Both the position numbers and the translations under genes were made by a program. Under the pieces are notes generated by a model. The model did not search any database. It was not told the DNA's origin and was given only the letters and a program-made list of their open reading frames with translations. Shown here piece after piece: positions 26,972 to 36,452 of a DNA stretch of 36,485 bases. How positions within the stretch are numbered: the first letter of the stretch is position 1; every line of letters begins with the position of its first letter. The DNA lies in contig CANHWU010000009.1 in the NCBI GenBank assembly GCA_947464415.1, forward strand, positions 1 to 36,485. Direction: 5' to 3'. The stretch is from Flavobacteriales bacterium (GTDB lineage: Bacteria; Bacteroidota; Bacteroidia; Flavobacteriales_D; Sanyastnellaceae).

Positions 26972-29024
26972 ATTTTGTATCATAGCATTTTTTGTAAGTT
27001 TCAATTCATTGGGCTTTTATGCGCAGTTGATTTCTCCTGATATTGAATGTACACAGGTTGATGCTGCAGGAGGTACTACTATCAATTGGACTTCTGTTAG
27101 CGACCCCAATGGTGATTTTGTAGCTTACCATCTTTTCGCCTCCAATGGAGGCCCTTTCATTGAGATTGCTGCGCTATTCGACCCCACTATCAGCAGCTTT
27201 GTGGATCTTGCGAATGATGCTTCTGCTTTCGATATGTGTTACTATCTTGTAGTGGAATACTCCACCTCTGCGGGCAATGTAATGGCACCACCGAGCACTA
27301 CGATGTGCAACGTGACACTCTCCTTGTCCACTTCTGCCTCTAATCCGGGTATGTTAGAGGTAAGTTGGAGCGGGCAAAATGCGATCAATGGCTACCTATT
27401 AATGTGGGATGATCCATTCACCAATTGGAGCAACTCTGTTACGCTGCCCTCAACAGAGAATAATTATTTACTTGAAATTGCTACTTGCGGAGATTTACTG
27501 AGCTTTTTAATTTTTTCAAATCAAACGACATGCCCTAGTATCAGTCCTGTTGAAGAAGGTTTTTTCTACGATCAAACCCCACCATTGGTTCCTGAAATTA
27601 CCTCAGTTTCAGTGAGCAATGGGCACCCACTTGTTAATTGGAACGTAAGTGCCTCAGAGGATGTGGCAGGTTATATTTTGTATGGTTGTAACAGTGCGGG
27701 CGAGTTTATCGTCGATACCATTTTTGGTGGTAATGTGACTTCTTATGCAGACCTCAGTATTCAATCAGCCAATCAATCAGCATGTTACACCCTTGCTGCC
27801 TTTGATGACTGTCCGAGCGGAAATCCACCTAGTCCCAATACCAGTGAAGCGAGTGCGAGCTGCAACTGTTCTGTTTTGTTAGCTCCTTTGCAACAAACTT
27901 TTTGCACGGATAATATCAGTTTGTCTTGGACACCTTATCAAGGTTGGGCGGATGGAGTAGCCGCTTACATCATTTATCACGCGGAGGGCAATGGTTTGTA
28001 CAGTATTGTTGACACTGTTGATGGGGGATCATTGCAGTATGTCCATGAGTTACAAGGATTTTTAGATCTAAATCACTCCTATTATGTGCTAGCTATTGGT
28101 AATAATGGAAGATTCAGCATTAGCAATGTCAGAAATATAACACTGAATTATCCATCACCGCCGGCAGAGTTTTATATTTCAAATGTGGATGTTGAATTGG
28201 ATTCATCCATTTCTGTTCATTGTTTTGTTGAAACAACGGCAACTGTGCATCAAGTGATATTGCAACAATATGATGATTTTTTCGAGGAATGGTCAAATAT
28301 TCAGTATTTGGATAATGGTGTTAGTAATATTGTATTTTCAGTAAGTGGTTTAGTACCTGCCTATTTTTCTTATCGTTTTAGGTTTGCCTTAGTCAATGAA
28401 TGTGGCGACACTACAGCTTACTCTAATGTCGGAAAAACCATTTTGCTTGAGGGCCTATTGAATGATGAGCGTGATGAAAATTCACTGAAGTGGAGTGGTT
28501 ATGAAAATTGGCCGAGTGATGTTTATGAATACCAATTGTATCGAAAGTTGGGAAAGAATGGTTTCTATTCCAAATTGCTTACGCTGAATGGCCTTTCTCA
28601 ATATCATAATGATGATGTGGATTCTTTGTTTCAAGAAGATGGCCTATTTTATTATCGAATTAAGGCGGTGGGGCATTTGGGTGATTTAGCGGTGGATACG
28701 GCTTTTGAAGCATGGTCAAATGAAATTGTGATGCTGCAAACTCCAAAAGTATACATACCTAATTGTATCGTAATCAATGGAGTCAATAATACTTTTGGAC
28801 CTGTGGTATCCTTTTCTCCTCTGACAGGTTTTGAGATGATCGTCTATTCAAAATGGGGGGATGTTTTATTCCAAACCGATGATTATGCTGTTCGGTGGGA
28901 TGGGCGTGATGAAGGAGAAGATTTTGTTCCTCAAGGAGTTTATGTTTACTATATCAGGTGCGCCAATGGCGCGGATGAGTTATTTTCCAAGAAAGGAACA
29001 GTAACTGTTTTGTATGGAGAATAG
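26949..29024 (+). CDS. Secreted fibronectin type III-like repeat protein with T9SS type B (CHU_C) C-terminal sorting domain
   Basis: Signal peptide; repeated VSWSG/LSWTPYQGW/LKWSGYENWP beta modules; C-terminus VYIPNCIVINGVNNTFGPV...FEMIVYSKWGDVLFQTDDYAVRWDGRDEGEDFVPQGVYVYYIRC. Confidence 0.88.
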   Translation: MNWLTLIRFCIIAFFVSFNSLGFYAQLISPDIECTQVDAAGGTTINWTSVSDPNGDFVAYHLFASNGGPFIEIAALFDPTISSFVDLANDASAFDMCYYLVVEYSTSAGNVMAPPSTTMCNVTLSLSTSASNPGMLEVSWSGQNAINGYLLMWDDPFTNWSNSVTLPSTENNYLLEIATCGDLLSFLIFSNQTTCPSISPVEEGFFYDQTPPLVPEITSVSVSNGHPLVNWNVSASEDVAGYILYGCNSAGEFIVDTIFGGNVTSYADLSIQSANQSACYTLAAFDDCPSGNPPSPNTSEASASCNCSVLLAPLQQTFCTDNISLSWTPYQGWADGVAAYIIYHAEGNGLYSIVDTVDGGSLQYVHELQGFLDLNHSYYVLAIGNNGRFSISNVRNITLNYPSPPAEFYISNVDVELDSSISVHCFVETTATVHQVILQQYDDFFEEWSNIQYLDNGVSNIVFSVSGLVPAYFSYRFRFALVNECGDTTAYSNVGKTILLEGLLNDERDENSLKWSGYENWPSDVYEYQLYRKLGKNGFYSKLLTLNGLSQYHNDDVDSLFQEDGLFYYRIKAVGHLGDLAVDTAFEAWSNEIVMLQTPKVYIPNCIVINGVNNTFGPVVSFSPLTGFEMIVYSKWGDVLFQTDDYAVRWDGRDEGEDFVPQGVYVYYIRCANGADELFSKKGTVTVLYGE

Positions 29025-29730
29025 TAAAGGGGATTTCCGTCTGGTCATAGACATAGGAAATACATCTGTAAAATGGGCTGTGTTTGATTTCGAAACCCTT
29101 GTTGAGGGGGGGAAGTGTCGACATGAACAATGCGCGCCACTCATTCAATCGCTGGAATTACGATTTCATTTTTTATCCAAGGCAATTTGTAATGTTTCGA
29201 ATGTGCAAATAGACATCAGCGACGATTGGCGAAAGTTTTCAGGCGAATTGTTATCACCATATCGAATTCATTACCTTCCCCCGGAAAGTCTTGGAGCGGA
29301 TCGAGTGGCGGCCATATGGGGAGGTTTGAGTGTATCGGCCTCTAATCAAATACTAGTGGTTGATTTAGGAACTTGTGTTACCTACACTTGCGCCAAAGAA
29401 AATGAAATTATGGGGCTTTGTATTGCTCCGGGTCGTGAATTGAGGTGGAAGGCAATGCATCATTTTACGGCAAAATTGCCATTGATTACTCCTGACTTGG
29501 AGATTCCGGGTGGATATTCAACTCAGCAAAATCTTTGGGAGGGGGGGCATGAAGCTTGGTTGCAGGAGGTATTGGCCATGAGCCAGCACTATGCAAGGAG
29601 CCATAACCTCAGTGAAATCTTATTCACCGGTTCAGATGCCGTATATTTGACAGATTTTTTACCGAGAGGTGCAAGAATAATAGAAAGATTGAATTTGATA
29701 GGATTGAATGTTTGGTTACATGAGCAATAA
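29014..29730 (+). CDS. coaX: Type III pantothenate kinase
   Basis: LVIDIGNTSVKWAVFD, ESLGADRVAAIWGG, ILVVDLGTCVTYT, ILFTGSDAVYL. Confidence 0.93.
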   Translation: MENSKGDFRLVIDIGNTSVKWAVFDFETLVEGGKCRHEQCAPLIQSLELRFHFLSKAICNVSNVQIDISDDWRKFSGELLSPYRIHYLPPESLGADRVAAIWGGLSVSASNQILVVDLGTCVTYTCAKENEIMGLCIAPGRELRWKAMHHFTAKLPLITPDLEIPGGYSTQQNLWEGGHEAWLQEVLAMSQHYARSHNLSEILFTGSDAVYLTDFLPRGARIIERLNLIGLNVWLHEQ

Positions 29731-31078
29731 AGGATTAGGATTCGTAATTTTTTGGTTTTGGTCTGTCACATTGATGGCCCAATACACTTTGAGTGATCCG
29801 CTTACAAGATTGGGAATAGGAGAAAGGATCATCAACGGAAATGCGGGCCTATTATCAATGGGAGGCCCATCATTTGTTGCTGTGGATCCTCAGGTATTTC
29901 AAATGAATAACCCCGCTACCTATGCTTGGGTGAAAGAGACTGCTTTTCAAACTTCCGTATCGGCACTCAGCAGTAAAGTAATGCAAACAGAATCCTCAGG
30001 TAATTTTTATGGAGGTAACATTGGGGAGATCGCGATGGGTTTTAGAAAGACTGGAAATCCATGGGGTTTTGCTTTAGGTCTATCGGATTACAGTCGTGTG
30101 GGCTATGCTGTGGATATGCCCTTCGCCATCAATGATAGTATTTCGGGAATCAAACACCAATATGGAAACGGCGGGTTCCACCAGCTTGGGGTTGGTGCAG
30201 CTAGAAAATTTGTATTATTAAAGGATTCCTCAAAGGTGGTCGGACATCAGGTTTCGCTGGGATTGAACCTTCAGTATATGTTTGGTATGGTGAGCCATAG
30301 CCGTGATTTGGAGTTTTTAAACACCAATGTGTATAATAGCCGTTTTGCTCATGAATTGCGCATCAATGATGTTCGCTGGGATTTTGGGGCCTGGTATCAA
30401 TTTCCTCTTTTTGGAAATAACAAATCAGGGAATAAGAGAGGATTGGCAGTGGGCAATGTAGGAGCCACTTTTTCTCCGCAGTCCAGTATTCGTTCATTTA
30501 GTAATGAGTTTGGTATAAATTATTACAATTACGGGGGGGTACCCGTTACCATCGATACAGGATTTTCCAATATGGAAGTCCCGATGCAGCTGAAAATTCC
30601 TATGCAATGGACGGTTTCCGCAGGCCTCTCGTATTGGATGAAAAACGGGGGATATTGGTCATTCGCATATTCTCAAACTCAACAAGATTGGACCCGAGTT
30701 GACAACCTCTCCATAGGCTGGGAAGAATTGGGTGCTTTGAGAAATTATAGGGCACAAACTTTTTCTTTTGAGTGGATGCCTCAGTCTCCAGATAGGAGTC
30801 AATCTTTTTTCGGTTTAATGCGATATCGTATGGGTTGGACAGCGATTCAGGATTACATCATCACCCATGACCAACAAGCCACGAAGACCATCTACAGTGC
30901 AGGTGTGAGTATGCCCATACGCTCGTCTAAGTCCAATACCACCATACAATTGGGTTATCAATGGAGGGAAAGGAGTATAAGTAACAATACTCCCATCAGG
31001 GTGCAGTCTCATGCTGTTTTGTTGGGTGTTCAATTGCATCCTTTTGAGCGCTGGTTTATTCAAAGAAAATATGATTAG
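29720..31078 (+). CDS. Outer-membrane protein (FadL/PorV-like barrel, hypothetical)
   Basis: Signal peptide ..FWSVTLMAQYTLSDPLTRLGIGERI..., NNPATYAWVKETAFQTSVS, barrel-like strands; start at 29708 or 29720, overlapping the coaX end. Confidence 0.78.
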   Translation: MSNKGLGFVIFWFWSVTLMAQYTLSDPLTRLGIGERIINGNAGLLSMGGPSFVAVDPQVFQMNNPATYAWVKETAFQTSVSALSSKVMQTESSGNFYGGNIGEIAMGFRKTGNPWGFALGLSDYSRVGYAVDMPFAINDSISGIKHQYGNGGFHQLGVGAARKFVLLKDSSKVVGHQVSLGLNLQYMFGMVSHSRDLEFLNTNVYNSRFAHELRINDVRWDFGAWYQFPLFGNNKSGNKRGLAVGNVGATFSPQSSIRSFSNEFGINYYNYGGVPVTIDTGFSNMEVPMQLKIPMQWTVSAGLSYWMKNGGYWSFAYSQTQQDWTRVDNLSIGWEELGALRNYRAQTFSFEWMPQSPDRSQSFFGLMRYRMGWTAIQDYIITHDQQATKTIYSAGVSMPIRSSKSNTTIQLGYQWRERSISNNTPIRVQSHAVLLGVQLHPFERWFIQRKYD

Positions 31079-31610
31079 GTGTGTACTCATATTGCTATTG
31101 ATTCAATGCATTTCTTGCCAGAATGAAATGACAGACATCAAAGCAGTTACCGATGAATTTAATTACCCTATTCAGACCACTGTTAACGCCAATTATCTTT
31201 ATACAGAAAGAGGCATTAAGGCCACGAGATTAGAGGCCCCATTATTAGAGAGATTTCAGAACCAGCAGTCAAAAATCATTGCCTCTAAGGGTTTTAAAAT
31301 GACTTTTTATCAATCGAATGGACTAGAGGAAGAGGCTTGGTTAACTGCCAACAGTGGAGATTATCTGGAGAAGGAGGCCGTTTTCAATGCTTATGGAAAA
31401 GTAAAATTGATCAATATTGATCAAGAATATTTGTTGACAGAAAAGCTTACTTTTTATCAAGATAGTGATCTAATTATCACTGATGATTGGGTTACTATCT
31501 CCACTAAGAATGGCATGCTTTACGGAAGAGGTCTTGAGAGCAACAGTGCTTTCACAAGTTATCATATATTACAACCCACAGGAAAGTTCACCTTAAATTC
31601 GGATGAGTAA
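31071..31610 (+). CDS. lptC: LPS export ABC transporter periplasmic protein LptC
   Basis: Lipoprotein-like N-terminus; LYTERGIKATRLEAPLLERF...MTFYQSNGLEEEAWLTANSGDYLEKEAVFNAYGKVKLIN...LLTEKLTFYQDSDLIITDDWVTIS. Confidence 0.85.
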   Translation: MIRCVLILLLIQCISCQNEMTDIKAVTDEFNYPIQTTVNANYLYTERGIKATRLEAPLLERFQNQQSKIIASKGFKMTFYQSNGLEEEAWLTANSGDYLEKEAVFNAYGKVKLINIDQEYLLTEKLTFYQDSDLIITDDWVTISTKNGMLYGRGLESNSAFTSYHILQPTGKFTLNSDE

Positions 31611-31813
31611 TGGAAAGAATGAGTCGATTTTTAATTCACTTTTGGTTTGCTGTGGGTTGCGCCACTTTGATTTATGCTGTTTTTCGTATGGTGGTGAATG
31701 GATGGGAAAAGGAAGCTCAAAATTTGGTAATTCCTTCTATATCATTCGTGATGTGGTATTTTAGAAGGAAATTGTATCAACGAATGCAGCAGCGACAGCA
31801 AGAGAACAAGTAA
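31610..31813 (+). CDS. Small two-TM membrane protein (hypothetical)
   Basis: 67 aa, ATG overlaps the lptC stop; flanked tightly by lptC and the hemolysin-like gene; two hydrophobic segments, basic tail. Confidence 0.7.
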   Translation: MERMSRFLIHFWFAVGCATLIYAVFRMVVNGWEKEAQNLVIPSISFVMWYFRRKLYQRMQQRQQENK

Positions 31814-31814
31814 T

Positions 31815-33092
31815 ATGACAGAGAGTTGGATTTTTTGGGTATTGGTCTCTATGTTGGGATGTGCGTTTTCTAGCAGTATGGAAATGGCGTTTATTTCTGC
31901 CAGTCATTTGAAAATAGAATTGGATAAGAAACAAGGACTTTGGTCAGCCAAAGTGGTTTCTTATTGGATGGGCAAGCCCAAGCATTTTTTATCGGCTATG
32001 CTGATAGGCAATAATATTGGTTTAGTCATTTTTGGAATCAAATTGGGTGATCAAATTGTTTTGTTGCTGGAGACCTATTTTCCGTTTTTGTCCGCAGCCA
32101 TTGGTTCAGGGGGAGTGGTGCTTACCCAGACCATTCTTTCCACTATTGTGATACTTTTATTTGGCGAATTTTTACCTAAAATGTTGGTTACCGCTAATCC
32201 CAATAGATGGTTGAATATTTTGGCTTTGCCACTTTTAATTTGGTATGTTGTGTTGTGGCCCTTTGCTCAATTGGTAAATGGTATAGCGAGCATATTCATA
32301 CGCAGAGGAAATCAAGATGAGATCACGGAAAAGCGTGTTTTTGGAAGAGTGGATTTAGATGATTATTTGGAAAAGGTAACTGGCCAGCCTGAAGCCATAA
32401 ATAACATGGATCATGAGATTGAAATTTTTCAAAAGGCATTGGATTTTTCTAAAGTGAAAGCCAGAGATTGTATGATTCCGCGGAATGAGATTGTGGCGGT
32501 TTCTAAACAAAGCACTATTGATCAAATCAAGCAGAAGTTTATCGAAACTCATTTTTCTAAGATATTGGTCTTTGGGGAGAACATAGATGACATCATTGGG
32601 TATGTTCATTCCTTTGATCTATTTCAATCTCCAGCTACTTTGGTGGAGGTATTAAGGCCGGTATGCATAGTGCCAGAGGCGATGCCAGCGCAGGAAATAT
32701 TGAGTCTTAATATTCGAGAGAAAAGGCATGTTTTTATTGTAGTAGATGAGTTCGGAGGAACGGCTGGGATGGCCACTCTAGAAGATGTAATCGAGGAGAT
32801 TGTGGGCGAGATACAAGACGAGCATGATACAGATCCTGATGTGCAAAATCCTCAACCTGACGGCTCTTATATTTTCAATGGTCGAGAAGAGGTAAAATTT
32901 ATCAATGATTCTTTTCATTTGGATTTACCCGAAGACGAGGAGAGCTACGATACTTTGGGCGGATTGATTCTTCAAGAGCTAGAAAGTTTACCTGAGCCTG
33001 GGGATAGACTTTCCATTGGCGCATTCAATTGCACTATTTTGGAGGTTTCGGATCAGAAAATTGAAAAAATTCGTCTTCAAAAGGCGGAGTAA
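31815..33092 (+). CDS. Hemolysin/CorC-like CNNM transmembrane + CBS domain protein
   Basis: CNNM TM domain (SSSMEMAFISAS, NNIGLVIFG), CBS region ARDCMIPRNEIVAVS, VVDEFGGTAGMATLEDVIEEIVGEI, CorC_HlyC domain. Confidence 0.93.
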   Translation: MTESWIFWVLVSMLGCAFSSSMEMAFISASHLKIELDKKQGLWSAKVVSYWMGKPKHFLSAMLIGNNIGLVIFGIKLGDQIVLLLETYFPFLSAAIGSGGVVLTQTILSTIVILLFGEFLPKMLVTANPNRWLNILALPLLIWYVVLWPFAQLVNGIASIFIRRGNQDEITEKRVFGRVDLDDYLEKVTGQPEAINNMDHEIEIFQKALDFSKVKARDCMIPRNEIVAVSKQSTIDQIKQKFIETHFSKILVFGENIDDIIGYVHSFDLFQSPATLVEVLRPVCIVPEAMPAQEILSLNIREKRHVFIVVDEFGGTAGMATLEDVIEEIVGEIQDEHDTDPDVQNPQPDGSYIFNGREEVKFINDSFHLDLPEDEESYDTLGGLILQELESLPEPGDRLSIGAFNCTILEVSDQKIEKIRLQKAE

Positions 33093-33178
33093 GGGATTGA
33101 CTTTCAAAATTTAGGACTCGATTGTAAAAGAACGCGTTTTTTTTACGATATTCGCAGACCTTCTAAAAAGATGAAATT

Positions 33179-35188
33179 ATGGCAATGATTGAGAAAATCA
33201 GAAGGCAAGGGTGGTTAGCACTCGTTCTAGTAGGTGGAGCCCTCTTGTTATTTATTATTCAAAACGCTTTAGATTCAGGTATGGGCAGTGGTCCTGATGC
33301 CCTTGGTGATATCGATGGTTCAGAGGTCAGCTATGAGGAATGGCAGAGAGCCATAGCCAAGCAACGCGCTGTGTTTGATTATTCAAAGAATGAGTCGGGG
33401 TTGAGTAATGACACTTGGAATCAACTTGTGGAGGAGCGCCTTTATGCTGATGATTTAGAGGCTTTGGGCATCGAGGTTTCTGACAATGAGTATGAGGAAA
33501 TGATGTTTGGTAAATATCTTTCTCCCTACATCAAACAAACCATTTATCAAGGTGTAGACTCAATGTCATATCGTGACCGTGTGAGAAAGTACTTTGACTC
33601 TCAAGATCCTGCTAAAGTAGATTTGATGAAATCTTTCTTCATTTTCAAAAGAAAGAGGGAGAAGTATGATAACCTTGTGAAGTGGGGAGCTTATACTAAC
33701 ACCATTGATGCAAAATGGGCCTTCAAAGCCAACAATAATAGAGTGTCAGTGGATTTCGTTGCGAAATCTTTTGCTGAGATTCCTGATACTGATGTTAATG
33801 TTTCTGAGGACGATATCAAGTCTTATTATAATAAGCACAAGGCGGATAGAGAATATAAGCAAGAAAGGAGTAGAAGTGTGGATTACGTGATGATGAATGT
33901 GGTTCCCTCTTCTGAAGATACAGCCATGATCAAAAGCAATTTGAGCGCCGCTATTAAAGAATTTTCTAGCGCTAGTGCAGGAGCAAGTACAAGATATAAG
34001 TCGGGTAGTGTCAGCGAACCTTTTAATTCAATGATTCTGTCTGCCCCAGTTGATTCGGTTGTGGGTCCTGTGGTAGAAGGAGGAATGGTGAAGTTGATGA
34101 AAATCGCTAAGCGAGTTTCAGAGGTGGATAGTGTTAGAGCAAGACACATTTTGATCAAGGACTCTTCTCCAAAAGGGAAAATGAAAGCAGACTCTATCGC
34201 TAGTGTGGTGAAAGTGAAAAAGAATTTTGCAGAAATGGCCAAGTTGTTTGGAACAGATGGAACGAAGGATGAGGGCGGAGATCTAAAAATGTTTGGAAGG
34301 GGCGCGATGGTTCCTGAATTTGAAAAAGCTTGTTTTGATGGAAAGGTGGGAGAAATACAAGTAATATCTACTCAATTTGGCTATCATGTGGTAGAGGTGA
34401 CGCAGAAAAAGGCTCCTCAGATGAACACCTATGTAGCTGCATTGGAGCAACCGATCGAAGCAAGTCCAAGAACTCAGGATGTGGCTATTAGGAAATTAAA
34501 AGAGATTACGATCAATTCAAAAGATACAGCCTCTTTTAGAAGCAATGCAAAGGCTATGGATGCTAATCAGCGAGTGGTATCTGCAAAAATGATCACACCT
34601 AACGCTAGCAATGTAATGGGAATCAATGGCAATGCACAAGCTTTGGTCAATTGGGCCTACAAAGCAGAGATCAATGATGTATCATCTCCAATGGTGTTAG
34701 ACAATAGCATCGTGGTGGCGGTTCTTACAGAAATCAGAGAGCGTGGCGTTCCATCTTTTGAGAATGTAAAAGATCAGATGAAAATAAAGGTCATCAAGGA
34801 GAAAAAGGGAGAGCTTTGGGCCACTAAATTGAAAGGTGCTAGTCTTCAAGAAATTGCAGGGTCAAATGGTTTAACCGTTAAGCGTTCTGAAAATGTTTCT
34901 TTACGCAATGTGAATATTCCTGAGGCAGGCATTAGTGAGCAGGAGTTTGCTTTGGTTGGTACTTGCATAGGTATCCCCAAGGATAAGGTTTCTGAACCGA
35001 TTGTTGGTGAAGGGGGGGTGTATGTAATTCAAAGATTAACAGATGTTGTTGAAGCACAATCTTTGGATAATTATGCTACTGAGAAGAAGAGTGTATCCTT
35101 GGGAGCTAAATCCTCTTTGGCACAAAGAATTTTCGGTGCGTACAGAGAGTCAGCGGATATCGATGATAGAAGATTTGTTCAGGAATAG
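33179..35188 (+). CDS. Peptidylprolyl isomerase, SurA/PpiD type
   Basis: N-terminal TM anchor, SurA_N-like region, rotamase VRARHILIKDSSPKGK...FAEMAKLFGTDGTKDEGGDLKMFGRGAMVPEFEKACFDGKVGEI..TQFGYHVVEV. Confidence 0.93.
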   Translation: MAMIEKIRRQGWLALVLVGGALLLFIIQNALDSGMGSGPDALGDIDGSEVSYEEWQRAIAKQRAVFDYSKNESGLSNDTWNQLVEERLYADDLEALGIEVSDNEYEEMMFGKYLSPYIKQTIYQGVDSMSYRDRVRKYFDSQDPAKVDLMKSFFIFKRKREKYDNLVKWGAYTNTIDAKWAFKANNNRVSVDFVAKSFAEIPDTDVNVSEDDIKSYYNKHKADREYKQERSRSVDYVMMNVVPSSEDTAMIKSNLSAAIKEFSSASAGASTRYKSGSVSEPFNSMILSAPVDSVVGPVVEGGMVKLMKIAKRVSEVDSVRARHILIKDSSPKGKMKADSIASVVKVKKNFAEMAKLFGTDGTKDEGGDLKMFGRGAMVPEFEKACFDGKVGEIQVISTQFGYHVVEVTQKKAPQMNTYVAALEQPIEASPRTQDVAIRKLKEITINSKDTASFRSNAKAMDANQRVVSAKMITPNASNVMGINGNAQALVNWAYKAEINDVSSPMVLDNSIVVAVLTEIRERGVPSFENVKDQMKIKVIKEKKGELWATKLKGASLQEIAGSNGLTVKRSENVSLRNVNIPEAGISEQEFALVGTCIGIPKDKVSEPIVGEGGVYVIQRLTDVVEAQSLDNYATEKKSVSLGAKSSLAQRIFGAYRESADIDDRRFVQE

Positions 35189-35204
35189 TAGAGATAAAAA
35201 AAAT

Positions 35205-35232
35205 AAAAAGGCCTCACATTGAGGCCTTTTTT
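35205..35232. terminator. Bidirectional rho-independent terminator between the PPIase gene and queA
   Basis: AAAAAGGCCTCA-CAT-TGAGGCCTTTTT: perfect 12-bp stem, 3-nt loop, A/T tracts on both sides. Confidence 0.92.
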
Positions 35233-36440
35233 GTTTGTAGCCAAGAGCTATCACCATAACTCAAAAATCGATACGGATAGTTCAAGGCCTCATGGTATAT
35301 CTTTTTCCAATCTTCCCCTACCACAGCATGCACCAATAAAAGAAGCGTGCTTTTGGGTTGATGAAAATTGGTCACCAGGGCATCGGCCGATTTTATTTCA
35401 TAGCCAGGACCGATGATGATTTGGGTGGTACCCGCGATTGAGCTGAGACCCATGCTCGTTGCTTTTTGGTACAACCATTCAATGTTTTCTAATAATGAGT
35501 TTTCAGGTTGATTTTCATAGGGCACCCATTGGCCAAGATGAAAGAGCTGTTGAGTATCGGGTTGACACTTCTGATTGCCCAACCAATACAAGGTTTCTAA
35601 AGTTCTGAGGGCCGTTGTTCCCACAACGATGGTGCGTTGATTATTTTTTAATTTCTCAATCCAGCCGGCCATAAAGGGAAGGGATACTTCAAAGTACTCT
35701 GCGTGCATTTCATGTCCTCCAATCTGAGCAGCACTTACAGGCTTGAAGGTGCCGGCGCCCACATGTAGCGTTAAGGTGGCTTGCTGCACGTTTTTTTCTT
35801 GAATTTTTTGGATGATGCTTTCATCAAAATGAAGTGAGGCCGTGGGAGCGGCTACTGACCCCGCTAGTTTTGCAAACAGAGTTTGGTAGCGTTCATAGTC
35901 CTCGGGTTCTGTATCTCTGTTTAAATAGGGTGGGATCGGCAGTTCACCGCAAGCATCCAGCATTTCACTGAATTGTCCGACGCTCCATTTCCAATCAATG
36001 ATAAAGCCATCTTCCCTTTTCTCCAGGCAAGTAACCTCCACTACTCCGTCCTCTCCATTCAAAGAATAGGGTTTTGAAAGTGTACCTTCCTTCCATTTCT
36101 TTGCACCCCCCACAAAGCATAGCCATTGATTATTTGTTTTTGCAGTTAAGGCGGTGGTGTAGTCCATTCCAAGGGGCTCTAAACAAAAGACTTCTATTTG
36201 TGCACCGGTATTTTTTTGGAAGTGAATTCGCGCAGGAATCACTTTGGTATTGTTGACTACCCATAGATCTCCTGGGGAGAATAAATTGATGATGTCTTTG
36301 AATTTTTTATGTTCAATTTTTCCTTCATGATAATACAAAAGTTGGCTATCACTTCTGTTGGCCAGTGGATACTTAGCAATATGATTTTCCGTCAATGGAT
36401 AATCAAAATCATCAATGGATATATTTTGGATGTTCTTCAC
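35214..36440 (-). CDS. queA: S-adenosylmethionine:tRNA ribosyltransferase-isomerase
   Basis: IDDFDYPLTENHIAKYPLANRSDSQLLYY, GELPIPPYLNRDTEPEDYERYQTLFAKLAGSVAAPTASLHF, LHVGAGTFKPV, TNFHQPKSTLLLLVHA; GTG start. Confidence 0.96.
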   Translation of the reverse strand: MKNIQNISIDDFDYPLTENHIAKYPLANRSDSQLLYYHEGKIEHKKFKDIINLFSPGDLWVVNNTKVIPARIHFQKNTGAQIEVFCLEPLGMDYTTALTAKTNNQWLCFVGGAKKWKEGTLSKPYSLNGEDGVVEVTCLEKREDGFIIDWKWSVGQFSEMLDACGELPIPPYLNRDTEPEDYERYQTLFAKLAGSVAAPTASLHFDESIIQKIQEKNVQQATLTLHVGAGTFKPVSAAQIGGHEMHAEYFEVSLPFMAGWIEKLKNNQRTIVVGTTALRTLETLYWLGNQKCQPDTQQLFHLGQWVPYENQPENSLLENIEWLYQKATSMGLSSIAGTTQIIIGPGYEIKSADALVTNFHQPKSTLLLLVHAVVGEDWKKIYHEALNYPYRFLSYGDSSWLQTKKASM

Positions 36441-36444
36441 TTTG

Positions 36445-36452
36445 CAAATTTA
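36445..36452 (-). promoter_or_regulatory. Putative -7 element TAAATTTG (minus) for queA
   Basis: CAAATTTA on +, only 4 bp from the GTG start. Confidence 0.45.

Noticed and set aside
33126-33145. AAAAGAACGCGTTTTTTTT as possible terminator/hairpin upstream of the PPIase gene
   Set aside because: Imperfect short palindrome (core AACGCGTT) in a likely promoter region; insufficient stem for a confident terminator.
33883-34242. 119-aa minus-strand ORF
   Set aside because: Antisense to the PPIase rotamase domain; low-complexity composition and no ribosome-binding context.
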